From: Hyperoplus lanceolatus
Taxonomy: Eukaryota > Chordata > Actinopteri > Uranoscopiformes > Ammodytidae
Length of the DNA: 64,000 nt
Assembly: GCA_026929865.2 (NCBI GenBank)
Contig: CM049416.1
Span: forward strand, 14,331,501-14,395,500
Direction: 5' to 3'
Translations under genes and position numbers: made by a program
The notes under the pieces: model-generated
Database searches by the model: none
Seen by the model: the letters and a program-made list of their open reading frames with translations, nothing else
What the model was told of the DNA's origin: nothing
Shown here: positions 1 to 18,871 of the stretch, in pieces
Numbering within the stretch: position 1 is the first letter of the stretch
Layout of the letters: each line of letters opens with the position of its first letter

Positions 1-2183
1 AAGACAACTGTTGATACATTTATAGAACCGTTTCTGTTTTACAGTATTGAGAAAAGACAAATATGACATCACGTGCAGATGGCTTTTCTGTTTTAATCTG
101 TCAATGAAAAAATTATTTGTCTAGAGTGAGTATCTCCCTCTCTCCATGGGACTAACAGCTAGCAGAAGGTGTGATACCGACAGGGAAGCCATTTCAGTGT
201 GAAAACCACAGGGCTACCCTTTTTTCAGTTTCTTCATATTGGCTCTGTGCACCATAAGAGCACAGGGAAACTACCGTACTTCCTGTAATTCTGCATGACC
301 ACCATTTTGAAGCTGGTAGAAATGTGATGTTGTTTTAGAAAGAAAATAAATGGAAGACCTGTGCTTGAATTGTTTCTTATTTTGTACAGTGAAATCAATA
401 TGGTATATTTGCAAACATATATATTGGCAGCACACCAGAAAACACATTCTGGTATCAAGTTATTCCAATGTCAAAACATGGATTGCTGGTTATGCCATTG
501 TCATTGACTCAAACGCGCACCTTACATATCCTAGGTCAATAATGTTGTTGCACCTCTGGAACCTTTTTCCCCAGTAAAAATTGGCCTTTGAAATTCAGTA
601 CATCTGGTTACACCTCTGGGGGACTTCTATTGATTTTAGATAATCTCCGAGAAATAGTGTTCCACTATGTAGAAACTACTTAAGATCAAGAGGTGAGATG
701 GATTTTCCACATTATAGGAAGAGTCAACTTCGTTCTCCGGAGACAAAAAACACTGCGGTGGTGTTTGTGCAGATGAAAGTTGTGGAAAAATGCAGAAAAG
801 CTACACACTATGGACATGAACACGTTGAGAAAACAGCATAGTGTTAGTTTGCTTTCCACAGGGTGTTTTGAGTGAGGAGGGCTATTGAGTGATTGGCTGT
901 GAGATGGATTTTGGGGATGGCAAATGGAAGGCTAGTCACACAGAGTTGCAGTCTGTTAAGAATGGCACACAGACTAACACACCATGGCTGGAACTCACAC
1001 CATGACCAACATGCTGCTGGTTGGAGCCAGAATAAGCTGCGTACTATAGTATCACTGTGGTTCTTCTGACATGGGCCGGGCAACCACAGTGAGGTGAATG
1101 AGTGGGCTAGAGTAGAATGTCATCCAAAGTCCTACAGCATGCTGGGAAAACTTAAATTACAGCAATATTTGTGTGAGGAATTCCACCAAATCCCTGAAAC
1201 GTGTGTGAGCAAACCCAGTGACGGTGCCAGCATTTCTGCAGCCAAAAAGGGTCACAAACCTTTTTTTTCTGCTGGATATGATAAAATCATAGGCACTGTA
1301 CTTAAAACACAACATGCTTTTAGAAGAAAAAGTGTATCTAACAACTAGTTTTTGCAGAACATTGGAAGGGCTGGCCTTCCTTCAACAACTTCAATTATCA
1401 GGAATTGTTGTAAGTAATGTTGAACTGAAAACAAAACGTAAATCGTGTTGTAAATGTCCTTGATCCTGTCAATGGAGGTCTCCTGGGGTCCCCTATTTAA
1501 GCCCTTGGGTCCTTAACCCGTTCAAGATATAAATCTGAAACATTATGGAGGGGCAACCGCAGACACATGCCAAATGTCACTGTAACCTGACCTGGCACAC
1601 TTGGCTCAGGTTCCGCCGCTTTTTTTTGTCAAACCACAACAGAGAAGTAGGCATTCAAACAGGCAAGGCAGGACGTGCAATAAGAGACTAGAAAGAGAGA
1701 CAGCCATTAGACAACTAAGAGGAACAGTTACTGTGAAAAAGACAACAACATATCGTGACTACATAATGGCAATGTGTCTCCTTCCTCACGCATTCTATTC
1801 ATACTGACAGCAATACAATGGTGGCTGTCTGATTGCCCAAATCCATCCAGCACACTAAAACATATGGCAGACAGAGAGAAAGGAGGAGATGTGGTGGGGA
1901 GGAAGTGGAGAGAATAACAGAAGGAAGGGGGGAGATAGTTAAGACAAACTGGATCCATCTCTCAGTGTCAATCAATGCCAGGACAAATTCTCTTCTTCCA
2001 CCGTTCAATTCCTCAATATATAGCTTTGGGCGAGATTGGCCTGGTTGCTCGACTAGTGAGGGAGTGTGGATGATTTGACATTAATCTCAGGGTATTAACG
2101 AGGATGTGGCACACTAATGTGGAATGCCAGGCTATAGTCATGTAGCAGTGCCGGTGCAGAGAATCGCATATGATCCGCTATTT
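1..2183. other. Unique non-coding DNA
   Basis: No gene, RNA or repeat family is recognised here. The longest open stretch of mixed composition is 1094-1348 on the plus strand (84 codons, beginning MNEWARVECHPK). It has no motif I know and no splice-site context, and such lengths arise by chance in this much DNA. Composition is AT-leaning with few CpGs, as in intron or intergenic vertebrate DNA. Confidence 0.5.
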
Positions 2184-2500
2184 GGGGCGGCAGTGGCGAA
2201 GTGTGTAGGAAGTTCGCCTCTGGTGTGCAGGGTCGGAGGTTCGATCCCCCTTCTCCCCGCCACATGTCGAAGTGTCCCTGGGCAAGACACTGAACCCCGA
2301 ATTGCTCCCAATAGTTAGCTTAGTTAGCTTAGCACCCTAGTGCTAAGCCTACCCTGCGTGGTAGCTGCTGCTATCGGTGTATGAATGTGTGTGTGACTGG
2401 GTGAATGTGTACAAAAAAAACCAATGTAAAGCGCTTTGAGTCTGTGATAAACGGAGATATAGCGCTATACAAGTCCATTTATCATACCATTTACCATTTT
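2184..2500 (+). mobile_element. tRNA-derived SINE, near full length
   Basis: The element reads 5' to 3' on the plus strand. Its tRNA-like head has a clear RNA polymerase III B box, GGTTCGATCC, at 2238-2247; the A box near 2193-2206 is less clear. The body after the head has the conserved fish SINE wording around 'cacatgtcgaagtgtccctg' and 'gggcaagacactgaacccc' (2261-2300). It ends with 'aagcgctttgagt' and 'agcgctatacaagtccattt' (2430-2480), followed by degenerate ATTTACC/TTTATC units. Similar SINEs are scattered through percomorph genomes, but I do not assign a family name. A duplicated AGTTAGCTT (2313-2332) looks private to this copy. Exact ends and the target-site duplication are not certain. 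Confidence 0.85.
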
Positions 2501-5500
2501 ATTCATCCACAAGAGTTATTAAGAACTATCAAAGACAGGCTGAGAGGAAGACCGAAGACACTAAAGATATGCAGTTTCTGAAACTAAAGCACTGCAGGTG
2601 ACATATGAATGAGTAATGTCATGGTACTTCTATGTCTACATTGTCTTTTGGAATAGTATTTCATGTTTAATGACTAGCTATAATGGAGACATCTTGCAGT
2701 TATCTGAAGGTACATCAACTCTGTGCTTTACTGCTTTCTTTAATGGAAGCAAAACATTAATTCAGTTCATTAAAGATACTTTTAAAAAAGCTGCTTCTTT
2801 CTTTCCTTCCTTCCTGCTTTCCTTCCGGCTCAACAACTCTCTCCATAGGAGGATGAGATGAGTGGGCAGAAAACCCCGCAGAGTGGAACTGAACTCATTC
2901 CGTGCTTTAATTCACTGTTCCCCGTTTTATGTTTGCGATTAGGCATATCTGCTACACAGCAGGGCTTTAATTAATGCATTTCGCCGGATGCCTGCACTGT
3001 TAGCAAAGGTGCTTTGTGGGTGCAAATCAGGGGAATGTCATTGTTAGCAGGGAAGTAACAGAGACTATAGTGTTGGCAGTTACGGAACTATGCAGAAAGT
3101 TGACCTCTGTAATGGCCCTCCTGTTGGGTTTGGTTTAAGGAAGGTTAATCCTCTACTGATTACTTTGGCTGGGTTGTTTAGCAACTGGATGTTAAAAGAA
3201 ACTTCCAAAAAACATAAAAGTGGTTCTAAGACAATGGAGGTATTATTTGACATAAATATAATGAGTCAGAAGAAAAAAATAAAATCTAAAGTTTTGTATG
3301 TGAGCAAACATACTGTATGTGTACTATTGCTTGTTTCTGTTTGTTGCTACTCTAATCTCCATTGCCTCCATTGTGGCATCTTGTATCTGACACTATAGCA
3401 GGTAGAGCCGCGGGGGGACCCCTGGCTCAGTGACTGACCGTTGTGGCATTAAAGGTGTGCTACCTGTTAGCCTGCAGGTCCATGCAGCCTACTAATCTAA
3501 CCTTATCCCCCTGCTGAGCCATAATCGGAAAGAGCGAGTGGAGAGGAAAAGAGAGGGACAAGAATGTTATTGTGAAGGGCTGATGGTGTTGGACGTGAAA
3601 GGGGACAAGTGTCTGGAGGCTTCCAAACTCATTCCCACCCCCACCCCCTCCGCTCTGCTCTCCTCCTCAATGTCCCCCATGGCTTCAAAGGGTGAGTGAC
3701 AGGTCTCCCTGCTATCATTCCCTACACCGCTGATCTGCCTTACAGCACTGTGACCAGGCAGGGGGCTCACAGCTCAGCTTCTCTTACTCATTTATCTCTC
3801 TCTCTCTCAAGGTTGACTAAAATACCTGCAGGCTTTAATCTTGAGAACATTAGTGACTGCTTGAATGCTAACAACTCACTTGGTTTCTCTGAAATTGTTT
3901 TCCTTCTGTTCTTTTCAAAATGAATTCACTCTCTCTCTCTTGGTATGTCCATTTCAGACTGCATTGCTCTGATGGTGGAACAGGTTATTTTGTATGTTCT
4001 CTTCCAGTCCTCTGCCCTCTATTTGATTGTGCTCACTCTCCACTATCAGATGTGACCGGAAATACAAAGTCTGGGAGACATGATGGATTTTTCTTTTTTA
4101 CGTATAGTCTGTTGGTATGTTTAGATGTTTCAAAATGCCTCGCATCTTCTGGACAATTGCCTGTTTCCTATATTCCTTATTTAACAACTGTTCCACCTAA
4201 TTTCATATTTTTCCTCACAGACATCTCCTTCTCTTCCCATGGTCTTGCATAATTTATTTGTAAATGAATTTTTTAAGTTTTGAAAATGTTCCTCACATTA
4301 TGCATCATTCCCTCACTTTTACTGATCAAAGATGTCGGAGCTTGTCTCCTTCTAAATAATCTCTCCGACGCTCGTCCTTTTTTCCCCTTTGTATTTTCGA
4401 TCCACTTCTTCATTCTCAGTCTCATTAGAACCACAGCAGGGTGTTAGAGGCGACAGGTAGAGATCTCCTGACAGACCTCATTTAGTACAGACAAATACCT
4501 GTCCTGGTTGAGAAAAAAAAGGGACACGCACATCCCTCTTTCAAACCAATTATTTCCTCTACTTTTTTTCCCTTTCTTACCCTGTTATCCTCAAGTGATA
4601 AGAGCTGCTGTTCCTGCCCCTGCTTCTGGCTGGGCTTCAAGGACCCCACAGAGGAAACGGCATAATTTCAGCCCACATCACCACCTGTGTCTCTATTAGC
4701 GGTGCAAACCCGGTGGCAGCGCTACTGCTACAAATAGAGTGTGTGAACCCCATTATATTTTGTGACCAGAGGCCACTGTGTGAGAACTAAAAGGCTTTGG
4801 GAGCCATTAATGAAGTCAACATGCACTCTGGAGTACCGAGGGCACCAAAGCAGCCTATTGTGTCAAATCAAGACTTGGCCTTTCAAGGCGACACAGCAGT
4901 GCACAAACTCATGGAGCTGTGGATTGCATTCAGTTGGAGGAGTGTGGCAGGCAAACTGTAAAAAAAAAGGAAAAAAAAAGCTCACTGAGTAAAATCACGT
5001 TGAGATTTCTGATAGTGTGTGTGAATGTGTGTACTTGACACAGAGGGAGAGGTTGTAAATTGTAGCACCTAGGAAGCTGGTCATGTGTCAGAGCAATAGG
5101 AGGCTAGCATGCAAGTAAGAAAAGAGAAATAAGAGAAGGTCGTAAAGGAAAGGATGAAAGGAAATGTCTTTCTCTCGGTAAATTAAATGAGTTTCACTTA
5201 AGGGTCTATTTATTGTGACAGTTTGCTTTATGCATAAATATCACACTGATTTAAAGTTAAATGAAATGTGGTTGTCCCATTACAACCAATATGAACATAT
5301 TTGTGTTTCATGGCCTTAGGGACCACCAATTGTGAGTGGCCGTCTGCTTATTTCCCTCCCTCCCTCCTTTCTTCCCACAATGACACACTGTTAGTTAGAG
5401 GAACCTTCCAGACAAAATACTCTCTGCCCAAAGCTTAGAGAGGATATGTGCATGGAGGCTTCTCTGGGAAGTTGGTTAGGTCCAGACTGAAGACCCACCC

Positions 5501-6351
5501 AAAAAGTCTCATTTGTATACAACCACATCCTGTTTCCTAAACTGTCAATCACCAATCTATCTGGGCGTAGAGGACAATGAATAGAGCATCTGTTTGTCTT
5601 TTCAAGAAGGAAAGAAGACAGAGAAACACTGACCTGAGATAACCTAAGGTCATACTCAACTAGACACACAACCACCGCAATGTTAGGAAGATCTCAGATC
5701 AACCCTACATAGACCAGCAATCTAGCTCTCCTCAAAAGAACTTCAGATGAGCTCTTCATATAATGGTCTGGTGACAGACTTTGATCATCATGCACAGGAT
5801 CATCTCACATGCCACCCCCATTGTGACCTTTTATCCATTTGTATGTACGGTTGTGTTTCACGACACAAAGACAGGGGGGACATTCTTTCATATTAACAGG
5901 GCAAACTCAACAGGTTTTCCTTGATTGGACCATACTCTGCTTCCATAATTGTCAATCAGCAGGCTATCCAACCATAGTGGTTGTGAGTGGGCTAGGTAAT
6001 CAACGAGATGTCTAGGACTGATAATGACCTACTGACAGGCTTAGATCAACTTTAACCAAGGTGAAGGGATGACTTTGAGAACTAATTCAGACTAGGCTTT
6101 GTTATAGTGGCAATCTATCTGTTTCTTCAAATGAACAGTCTGTCCTTTACTTGTTCTCATCAATACTTATTTTTAGCTTGTTTACCAGGGCGAAGGGAGC
6201 AATCCGTTTACTTCAAGGGTGTGATGCATGCACAAACAGGTACACAAATACATCCACAAGAAAAGTAAACATACCTGAACTTTTAAATGTTCAGCAACAA
6301 ACATGCAATGAATAGAAAGTGTAGTTTAGGCAAGACATTAGGGGGGGAAAA

Positions 6352-6354
<3 letters not shown>
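2501..6354. other. Unique non-coding DNA
   Basis: No gene is recognised. Open stretches such as 3090-3398 (102 codons) and 3920-4252 (110 codons, hydrophobic) have no domain and no exon context. CT-rich patches occur near 3795-3810 and 3930-3942. Positions 5390-6060 contain two loosely similar passages, around 'actgtcaatcaccaatctatct' at 5540 and 'ttgtcaatcagcaggctatc' at 5948, which may be an old duplication, but the match is weak. Confidence 0.45.

Positions 6355-6430
<76 letters not shown>
6355..6430 (+). repeat. (GT)38 microsatellite
   Basis: This is an uninterrupted GT tract of about 76 bp. The (VC)n and (TH)n frames across it are artefacts of the repeat. Confidence 0.99.
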
Positions 6431-6432
<2 letters not shown>

Positions 6433-8612
6433 CCAGGTGTGTCAATAATAGATGGGGAGCTGAGAGCCAGACGCTGTCTGAGAGCAGACATCACCCTGGA
6501 TCCCGTTACCACACACTGCCATCAGAATAACTCTGGAGACACAAGCGAAAACACAACACACACACAAAAAGGGACCTCTGTGCACCCTTGTGTGTGCCTT
6601 TGCTCATGTGTAATCACAGAATAGAGTAAAATGATCTTAAAATGGGGATCTTAACTATTTTCTTAAAGATGATGAAGCACACATTTTAAAGTATTGGTTC
6701 AATATTCTACTGGTGCCAGCCTCTATGGCAAAGATGGACTAGACTCAGTACAGAGTGGTACACAAATATATTAAATCTATGGATCACTGACTGAAGCTGA
6801 GGATCACACATACTCATGAATTCATGAATTCCATAAGGCCCCAGCTTTTGAATTAGAGCAGATTGTATGCGTGCGTGTGCGTGCGTGTGTGTGCATGCAC
6901 CGGCGTGTATATGGGGAGCATTCATTCCCTACCCTTCAGTTTTATGTTGTAGTGATTTATGAGGCACCTACCAAAGTTTCTAATTAAATAGGGAAGCACC
7001 TCACAACCAATTCCTCAGAGATAAGCAGGTGTGAATTTCTGTGTTCCCTTCTTATTGTTTGTGCTAGTGTGTATGTGCGCATGTATTCTCTAGTTTTCAG
7101 ACCCAAGGGCACTTCTTTTTTTCCCCCTCGTCTCTCCTCTCTGCCTTTATTCCTTTATTAAACAGACTGGCACACTCCTTCTATTAATACCTGTTTTCTC
7201 ACTGAAGTGAAAAATTGCATTGCTGGCCAGAGAGAGGGAGACAAAGACACAGGCAGAGAGGGAGAAAATGAAAACAGGGAGTGTGAGGAGGACAGGGAGG
7301 GCAAGGAAGAATAACACTGCAGTAAACCCTTGAGGCATGTGCCATAATAATGGAAATCATTGGACGAAAGACGGTGAGACTGGGAAATAGCTATTTTTCT
7401 AAAGGACTATAGGGCAATTTCCACTGAAAATGGTTTGGACACATTCCATAAAGGCTCTGTGTGAAGGAACAACTACATATCTGGCTGTTATAATGGTTGT
7501 AAGGTCCAGCAGCTGCAGGAGCTGTGCTACTCACTGCTACTCTTCACTCGTTTCATGCATTCAACCTAGTTAGTATATTTGTGGCGAACCTGTATACATG
7601 ACGGAAGCAAAAACTATTATTTTTTAATTAAACATGCTATGGAAGCATCATATTAACCCATATCAACCATAAATACTCACAAGAAAGTAGTTCAATAAAT
7701 AATTATGCTTTATTGATATATACCGTATCCCCCCTTGGTAAACAGTTAATGGAACAATGGTTTTGACAACTGTATCTTAGCTGAAAGAGCTTGTGAATTT
7801 GACTTGAAATGCAAAAATACAATCAAGAAAAAAGCAATATAATCAAAATAATGTATTCCATTCAATTTGCTTTTAAGAAATAAAAGTGTGAAAATGAAAC
7901 ACTGCCAACCTGGTGGTGAACTCATTCAGTAAAACTGTGTTCTCTCTCTTATTTAAAACACATTTCCTCTCTCTCTCTCTCTCTTATACAAATGAAGACA
8001 TCCTGAGTATAAGCCGTGTTTCCACTCCACGGGAGGTTCTTCTAAAATGATCCCTTTCTTTATCAAGGGTTCACATTAGCGTTTCACGCCCATGCATTAT
8101 GCTGCATCACAAAAGCAATGCATTGTGCCTGATGATGGAGGCTTCACAGTGGGAGTCAAATAACTTCACCCTATAAATAAATGAGCCTGTTGTTGTTTTA
8201 AGATGGTTGGTTATCTAATCATAAAGGTGAAGGAACAAACAACAGGAGTACTCAAACACGTTTGACAACACAATAAATATGAGCTACTAGTGTCAAACAT
8301 AATGCTGACATGACAGTCTAAGTGCATTAGTCATTTTATGTGTAACTTCAAACTCCCACTATGCCTCGTCTCCAATATTTCCATCTAATCCTCTCTATTC
8401 ACTGTCTACCTATTCTGCCTTTTTATGATTTGACATAGCAAGGTAAACGAGCAAACAGGCAAACCAAGTGCCCCTGTCAGGGTAGAGCAAGCCTGAATGA
8501 CAGAGAGAAAAAGAAACAAAGAGGACAGGTGAAGAGGGACTGAGAACGTTCAGATCGAGATGGGCGTAAGCTGCACTAAAACTTCAAGACAGATAAAACT
8601 TCATTCTTTCCC
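6431..8612. other. Unique non-coding DNA
   Basis: No gene is seen. A purine/pyrimidine-alternating patch (TGCGTGCGTGTGCGTGCG and similar) lies at about 6867-6898. A pure (CT)9 tract lies at 7967-7984. The stretch from 7560 to 8350 is AT-rich and featureless. Confidence 0.45.
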
Positions 8613-8676
8613 ACGGAAAGAGAGAAAGAAAGAGAGAGAGAAAGAGAGAGAAAGAAAGAGAAAGAGAGAGAGAGGA
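8613..8676 (+). repeat. Imperfect GA/GAAA purine tract
   Basis: A mix of GA and GAAA units gives an almost pure purine strand of about 60 bp. It is polypurine-polypyrimidine and so able to form triplex DNA. Confidence 0.95.
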
Positions 8677-8871
8677 GTCTAAGAGGATATTTGGTGAATG
8701 GAGGCTGTCTCTGGTTGTGCAGAAATCCTCTTATACCTCAAAATTTCAATTAGGTGGGGATGCGTTTTACTGTGGTGCGCTTCTCACATTCTGCGCAGGA
8801 ACTACAAGGTGCATGAGGTGGGATTTGTCACAGCAGCGACAGGTCTGCTCCACCTTCATTACAATTCAAAG

Positions 8872-10198
<1,327 letters not shown>

Positions 10199-10200
10199 GG

Positions 10201-10272
<72 letters not shown>
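10199..10272 (+). repeat. (GA)n microsatellite
   Basis: An almost pure GA tract of about 70 bp follows G-rich lead-in sequence at 10150-10200. The (ER)n and (SL)n frames are repeat artefacts. Confidence 0.98.
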
Positions 10273-10274
<2 letters not shown>

Positions 10275-10802
10275 GTGTGGTGCCACAAGTATTTCAGAGC
10301 TTGCAGTGGTTAACCTGCACTGCACACTGCATGGGCTGATGGGAAATTTCCTCCACTGGTCTTGTGGCTGTCTGTGAAACCCTAACTCAGAGCTGAGAGC
10401 ACACCTCTCTGGGGATACACCAATACAAACATGCATAGACGCACACAAATATTGAAAGCATTATAAACGCCAACAACACTCACAATCTCAAAAAACTCCA
10501 GCATAGTCTGGATGCACGTAACATATGTGTAAGAATACAAAACAAAAACATCTGCGATACCGTATTGAACACACACACATTCCCACCAACCTGATCAACA
10601 AATCTACAGTCTATATGTTGTTATGTGTTTTGCATGATATTTAAATTTTTAAACAGTTAAAAGCTGAACTGCTCTGGCAGCATGACAAACACCTGGAGAT
10701 GTGTTTGGTGTAATTGAGTCAGATATGGCACCACTCATCTCCATGCAGAAATTTACTCAGCCTTGAGAAAAAAGAATATATGCGATGTAAATGCAACAGA
10801 AA

Positions 10803-10804
<2 letters not shown>

Positions 10805-10898
<94 letters not shown>
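10805..10898 (+). repeat. (GT)47 microsatellite
   Basis: This is an uninterrupted GT tract of 94 bp. Confidence 0.99.
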
Positions 10899-10899
<1 letters not shown>

Positions 10900-11090
10900 T
10901 ACATACATGCACTGACAGCTTACAAACAACGGTACAGGTTTAATTACAGAAGGCCCTCCAGCTGTATATCGCTCTGCTATAGTTTACGTGGGTGTGCATT
11001 TATGTGTAAAATGTATGTGTTTTTGTGCAGGTGTGATTGTGTGTGTGCTGCTGCAGAAATGGGGTGACTGTGTCAGTGGGTGAGTTTCTA

Positions 11091-11091
<1 letters not shown>

Positions 11092-11145
<54 letters not shown>
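11092..11145 (+). repeat. (TG)27 microsatellite
   Basis: This is a pure TG tract of about 54 bp. It lies only about 190 bp from the preceding GT tract, and the sequence between (10980-11060) is itself TG-rich, so the two may once have been one larger TG-rich region. Confidence 0.98.
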
Positions 11146-11146
<1 letters not shown>

Positions 11147-13859
11147 TTGTGTGTCTGTCTAAGTAGATAGCAGCACATGTGAGGATTTAAAAACAAATGA
11201 TGTGTTTGGTTACCATGTTTGAAAAGCAAATCCAAAAAAACTGGTAGTAATTTATTTATTCTGCATTTAGTGAATCCTCCTTCATTTCAGGTCACATTTT
11301 ATACAAGAAGCTCAGTATCCATCTAGCTCAGCATGAAACTTACGTACTACACTCAGGAAGTCAATGCATTTAAAGCTGCAATTAACCATCACTGTAAGTA
11401 AACATTCATCTGTTGATCATTTATCAAATCAATGTATTAATGGTTAAGTCTATAGTTATAGACACACAGTTAAAGACAATTAGCAAATTGTAACATTTGA
11501 TATAATGGAAACTGGTGAATGTCGGCATATTTGCATGATCAACATATGATTAAAGAGATTTGCAGTCAATCATGTTGTTGTCCATCCACAACTGTGTTAT
11601 TTGTACATTTGATTAATGTGTTTGCCACCAAATGGAACAAAAGCACATAGTCATTTTGACTGTAAACAACAAAGGTATATCCATCTAGTCGCTTCCTCGC
11701 GGGCCATTTTGTTACTGAACCATTCTATCATGCAATAGGCTTTCTTCTTCAGACACACAGTCACTTCCAAATCTCATTGTGCCAGCTCTATCCCCTATGA
11801 AAGGGATGTGTGATGATACTATGAAGCATTAGGGGCATCCCTGCATGTGATATGTAAGGACCTGCCAGTCTTCCCGGCCCTACTCACTACTCCCACACCC
11901 TTTAATCTTACTGCTGTCATCCACTGTCACTTCCTTATGACTATGGCCTTGGCTAACTGCCAGTCCACACATAGACACTATGTGTGAGCACTGTGTGAGA
12001 GTGTGAATGTGAGACTGTTCAAATACATCATCAATGGATAGTACACTAGAGTGCAGTATGTCAGTTAAATGCAGGCCACAAGTGACCCACAAAAATCAGG
12101 AGTGTGCAATGATAATACTAGCACGAATGCACAAGTTCTAACTAAATAACTAAATGCTGTGAAGTATGCAGACAAATAAACAAATCACATGTTTTGCTCC
12201 TAATCTGATCGGTACACCACATGGATTCGGCAAGAACACAGGGAGAGAAGAATGCATAAATGATCATTTTTGCCACTCGTATTTTTAGTCACATTGCCTT
12301 AATTGGTTTCATTTCAAGAGAGTGCTTCGGTTACTGCACAAATTTAAGACTAACATATGCCTTAAATGGTGAAAAGCAGTAGTATTTTTACGACGGCAGA
12401 TGTTGTTACTGGGCGAGCGTACCTGGACAAAAGCATTGAGAAAAAATATATAACCATAGTTCTTTGCATTGATGGCCTTGTTTGCTGTTACATGTAATTT
12501 ATGATCATCAGAGGAAACATGAGACTGGTTCAGAAATATTTAAAAGTTCCTCGTAGCTACTTTAATACAGTCCAGAGAGTCCATCTTCTGGGTCATTTTC
12601 CTAGAGTAGTGGCTGTGAGGTTAGATGTTCCACCCTCCTAGCCTCAAGAGTGGGTTTAATTGGACAGTAGTAGTGCTGTGTCAGTGCTTTAACTTTCGAC
12701 AGAGACAAATGGTTTTTTAACTCTTTCTCCTCAATCTCTCTTCCTAGTGTGTACGTAAACTGATCATTGTTATCTTTTTGGAAGTCTCCAGGTGGACTTG
12801 CCCAGTAAGCACATTGACCTATCTCATCCATTTTCTCTACAAATCTTTCCTGTTCTTCTGGGTGGGTGGAGTTACGGGAATTATTACAGCCTTAATGGTA
12901 AAACCAGTACATGTAACACTTAATTGTGTATCCAGACAGTTGCTGAATTATTAAGTTGCTGGCACCCTGGTGTTTACAGTGCAAATCAATAAATGCAATT
13001 AATAACACAAACTATACTGCAGCATTTTTGTTGCTGGGCTGTCATTGTGGTAATAGTAAGGGATTATTCTTGTCACTACTCTAGCCCTGTGTAACGTCAG
13101 TCTTTGGGGAAATTAAAATGTCCCCATTTTCTTCCTTCTTTGCAAGCCCTGCAAATTACATACTGAGTGAATGACTGATGCAATGTAGACTTGACTGCAC
13201 TGGCCTTGGAGAGGAGTTTCAGTTTTGGTAAGGAAAAACGTCAAATATCCCAAATTATTTAATAGTGTGCTGAAAAGGTCCTTGGATTTTAACATCTGCA
13301 ATGTTCATTATTGTTTTAACCTCTTTAGTGAATTCCACATCAATACAGATGATGTGCATTCCTGTGATTGACTAGAACACCTACGGCTGAACTATCTGTG
13401 CTTAATAGAACATTATGTCAAACAATTTGATGTTTACCACTGTAGGATCACAATACATTGAATAGCTGAGTATTGCTAATGCACCAATACACTTAAAAAT
13501 ACCCTTAACATATTTTTCACCACTTCTGGCACCTTAACTGTCCCCATTTGAGCCCTATCATTTCCATCTCCCGGGGGCTATGTATTTTAGCTATGCCAGG
13601 TCTGAGGGCCAGGAGATGAGGAGTCTAGGAGAGGACTTGGTAGGAGGATAAGCTTTCCTATCTTCCTCCAGCTCTTTACCATTTTAATGAGGCAGGGCCA
13701 CGGGGTCTTTCTTTGGCCCCAGCCAACTGTGTCATAGTCTGGGCCTGGGGACAGAGTACGGCTGCAGGGGTTCAGCGACGGACCTAATACAGCACAGCCA
13801 TTGTACCAGGAAATGGAGTGAGATATGGCGCAGATGAGAGGTGAATGAGGGGAGGGGAG
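11146..13859. other. Unique non-coding DNA
   Basis: No gene, RNA or repeat family is recognised. All open frames are short and of ordinary composition. Confidence 0.45.
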
Positions 13860-13887
13860 GTGTGTGTGTGTGTGTGTGTGTGTGTGA
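13860..13887 (+). repeat. (GT)14 microsatellite
   Basis: A short GT tract embedded in G-rich DNA (GGGGAGGGGAGG lies immediately upstream). Confidence 0.97.
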
Positions 13888-18731
<4,844 letters not shown>

Positions 18732-18857
18732 CTTCCCTGTAGGTTACGGAAATGGAAGAGTGGATCCCTCTAAAACTCTCTTCCCCTCTCTCGCTCTCTG
18801 TCTATCTCTCTCTCCCTCTCCCTGCATCTCTCTGTTGCATGGCTCGGCTCACACCGT

Positions 18858-18871
18858 GTTACCATGGTAAC
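18858..18871. promoter_or_regulatory. RFX-type X-box motif
   Basis: GTTACCATGGTAAC is a perfect 14-bp palindrome and an exact fit to the RFX X-box consensus GTNRCC-N(0-3)-RGYAAC with a 2-nt spacer. RFX factors bind such sites in promoters and enhancers of ciliary and neural genes. It sits in a slightly CpG-richer patch (18840-18895) between pyrimidine-rich and GA-rich tracts. The ATG within it is followed at once by a stop, so it does not encode a start. Confidence 0.5.

Noticed and set aside
2184..2260. A functional tRNA gene
   Set aside because: The B box is present, but the sequence continues into a SINE body and tail and does not fold as a complete tRNA.
6815..6826. CATGAATTCATG palindrome
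   Set aside because: A 12-bp palindrome is expected many times in 64 kb.
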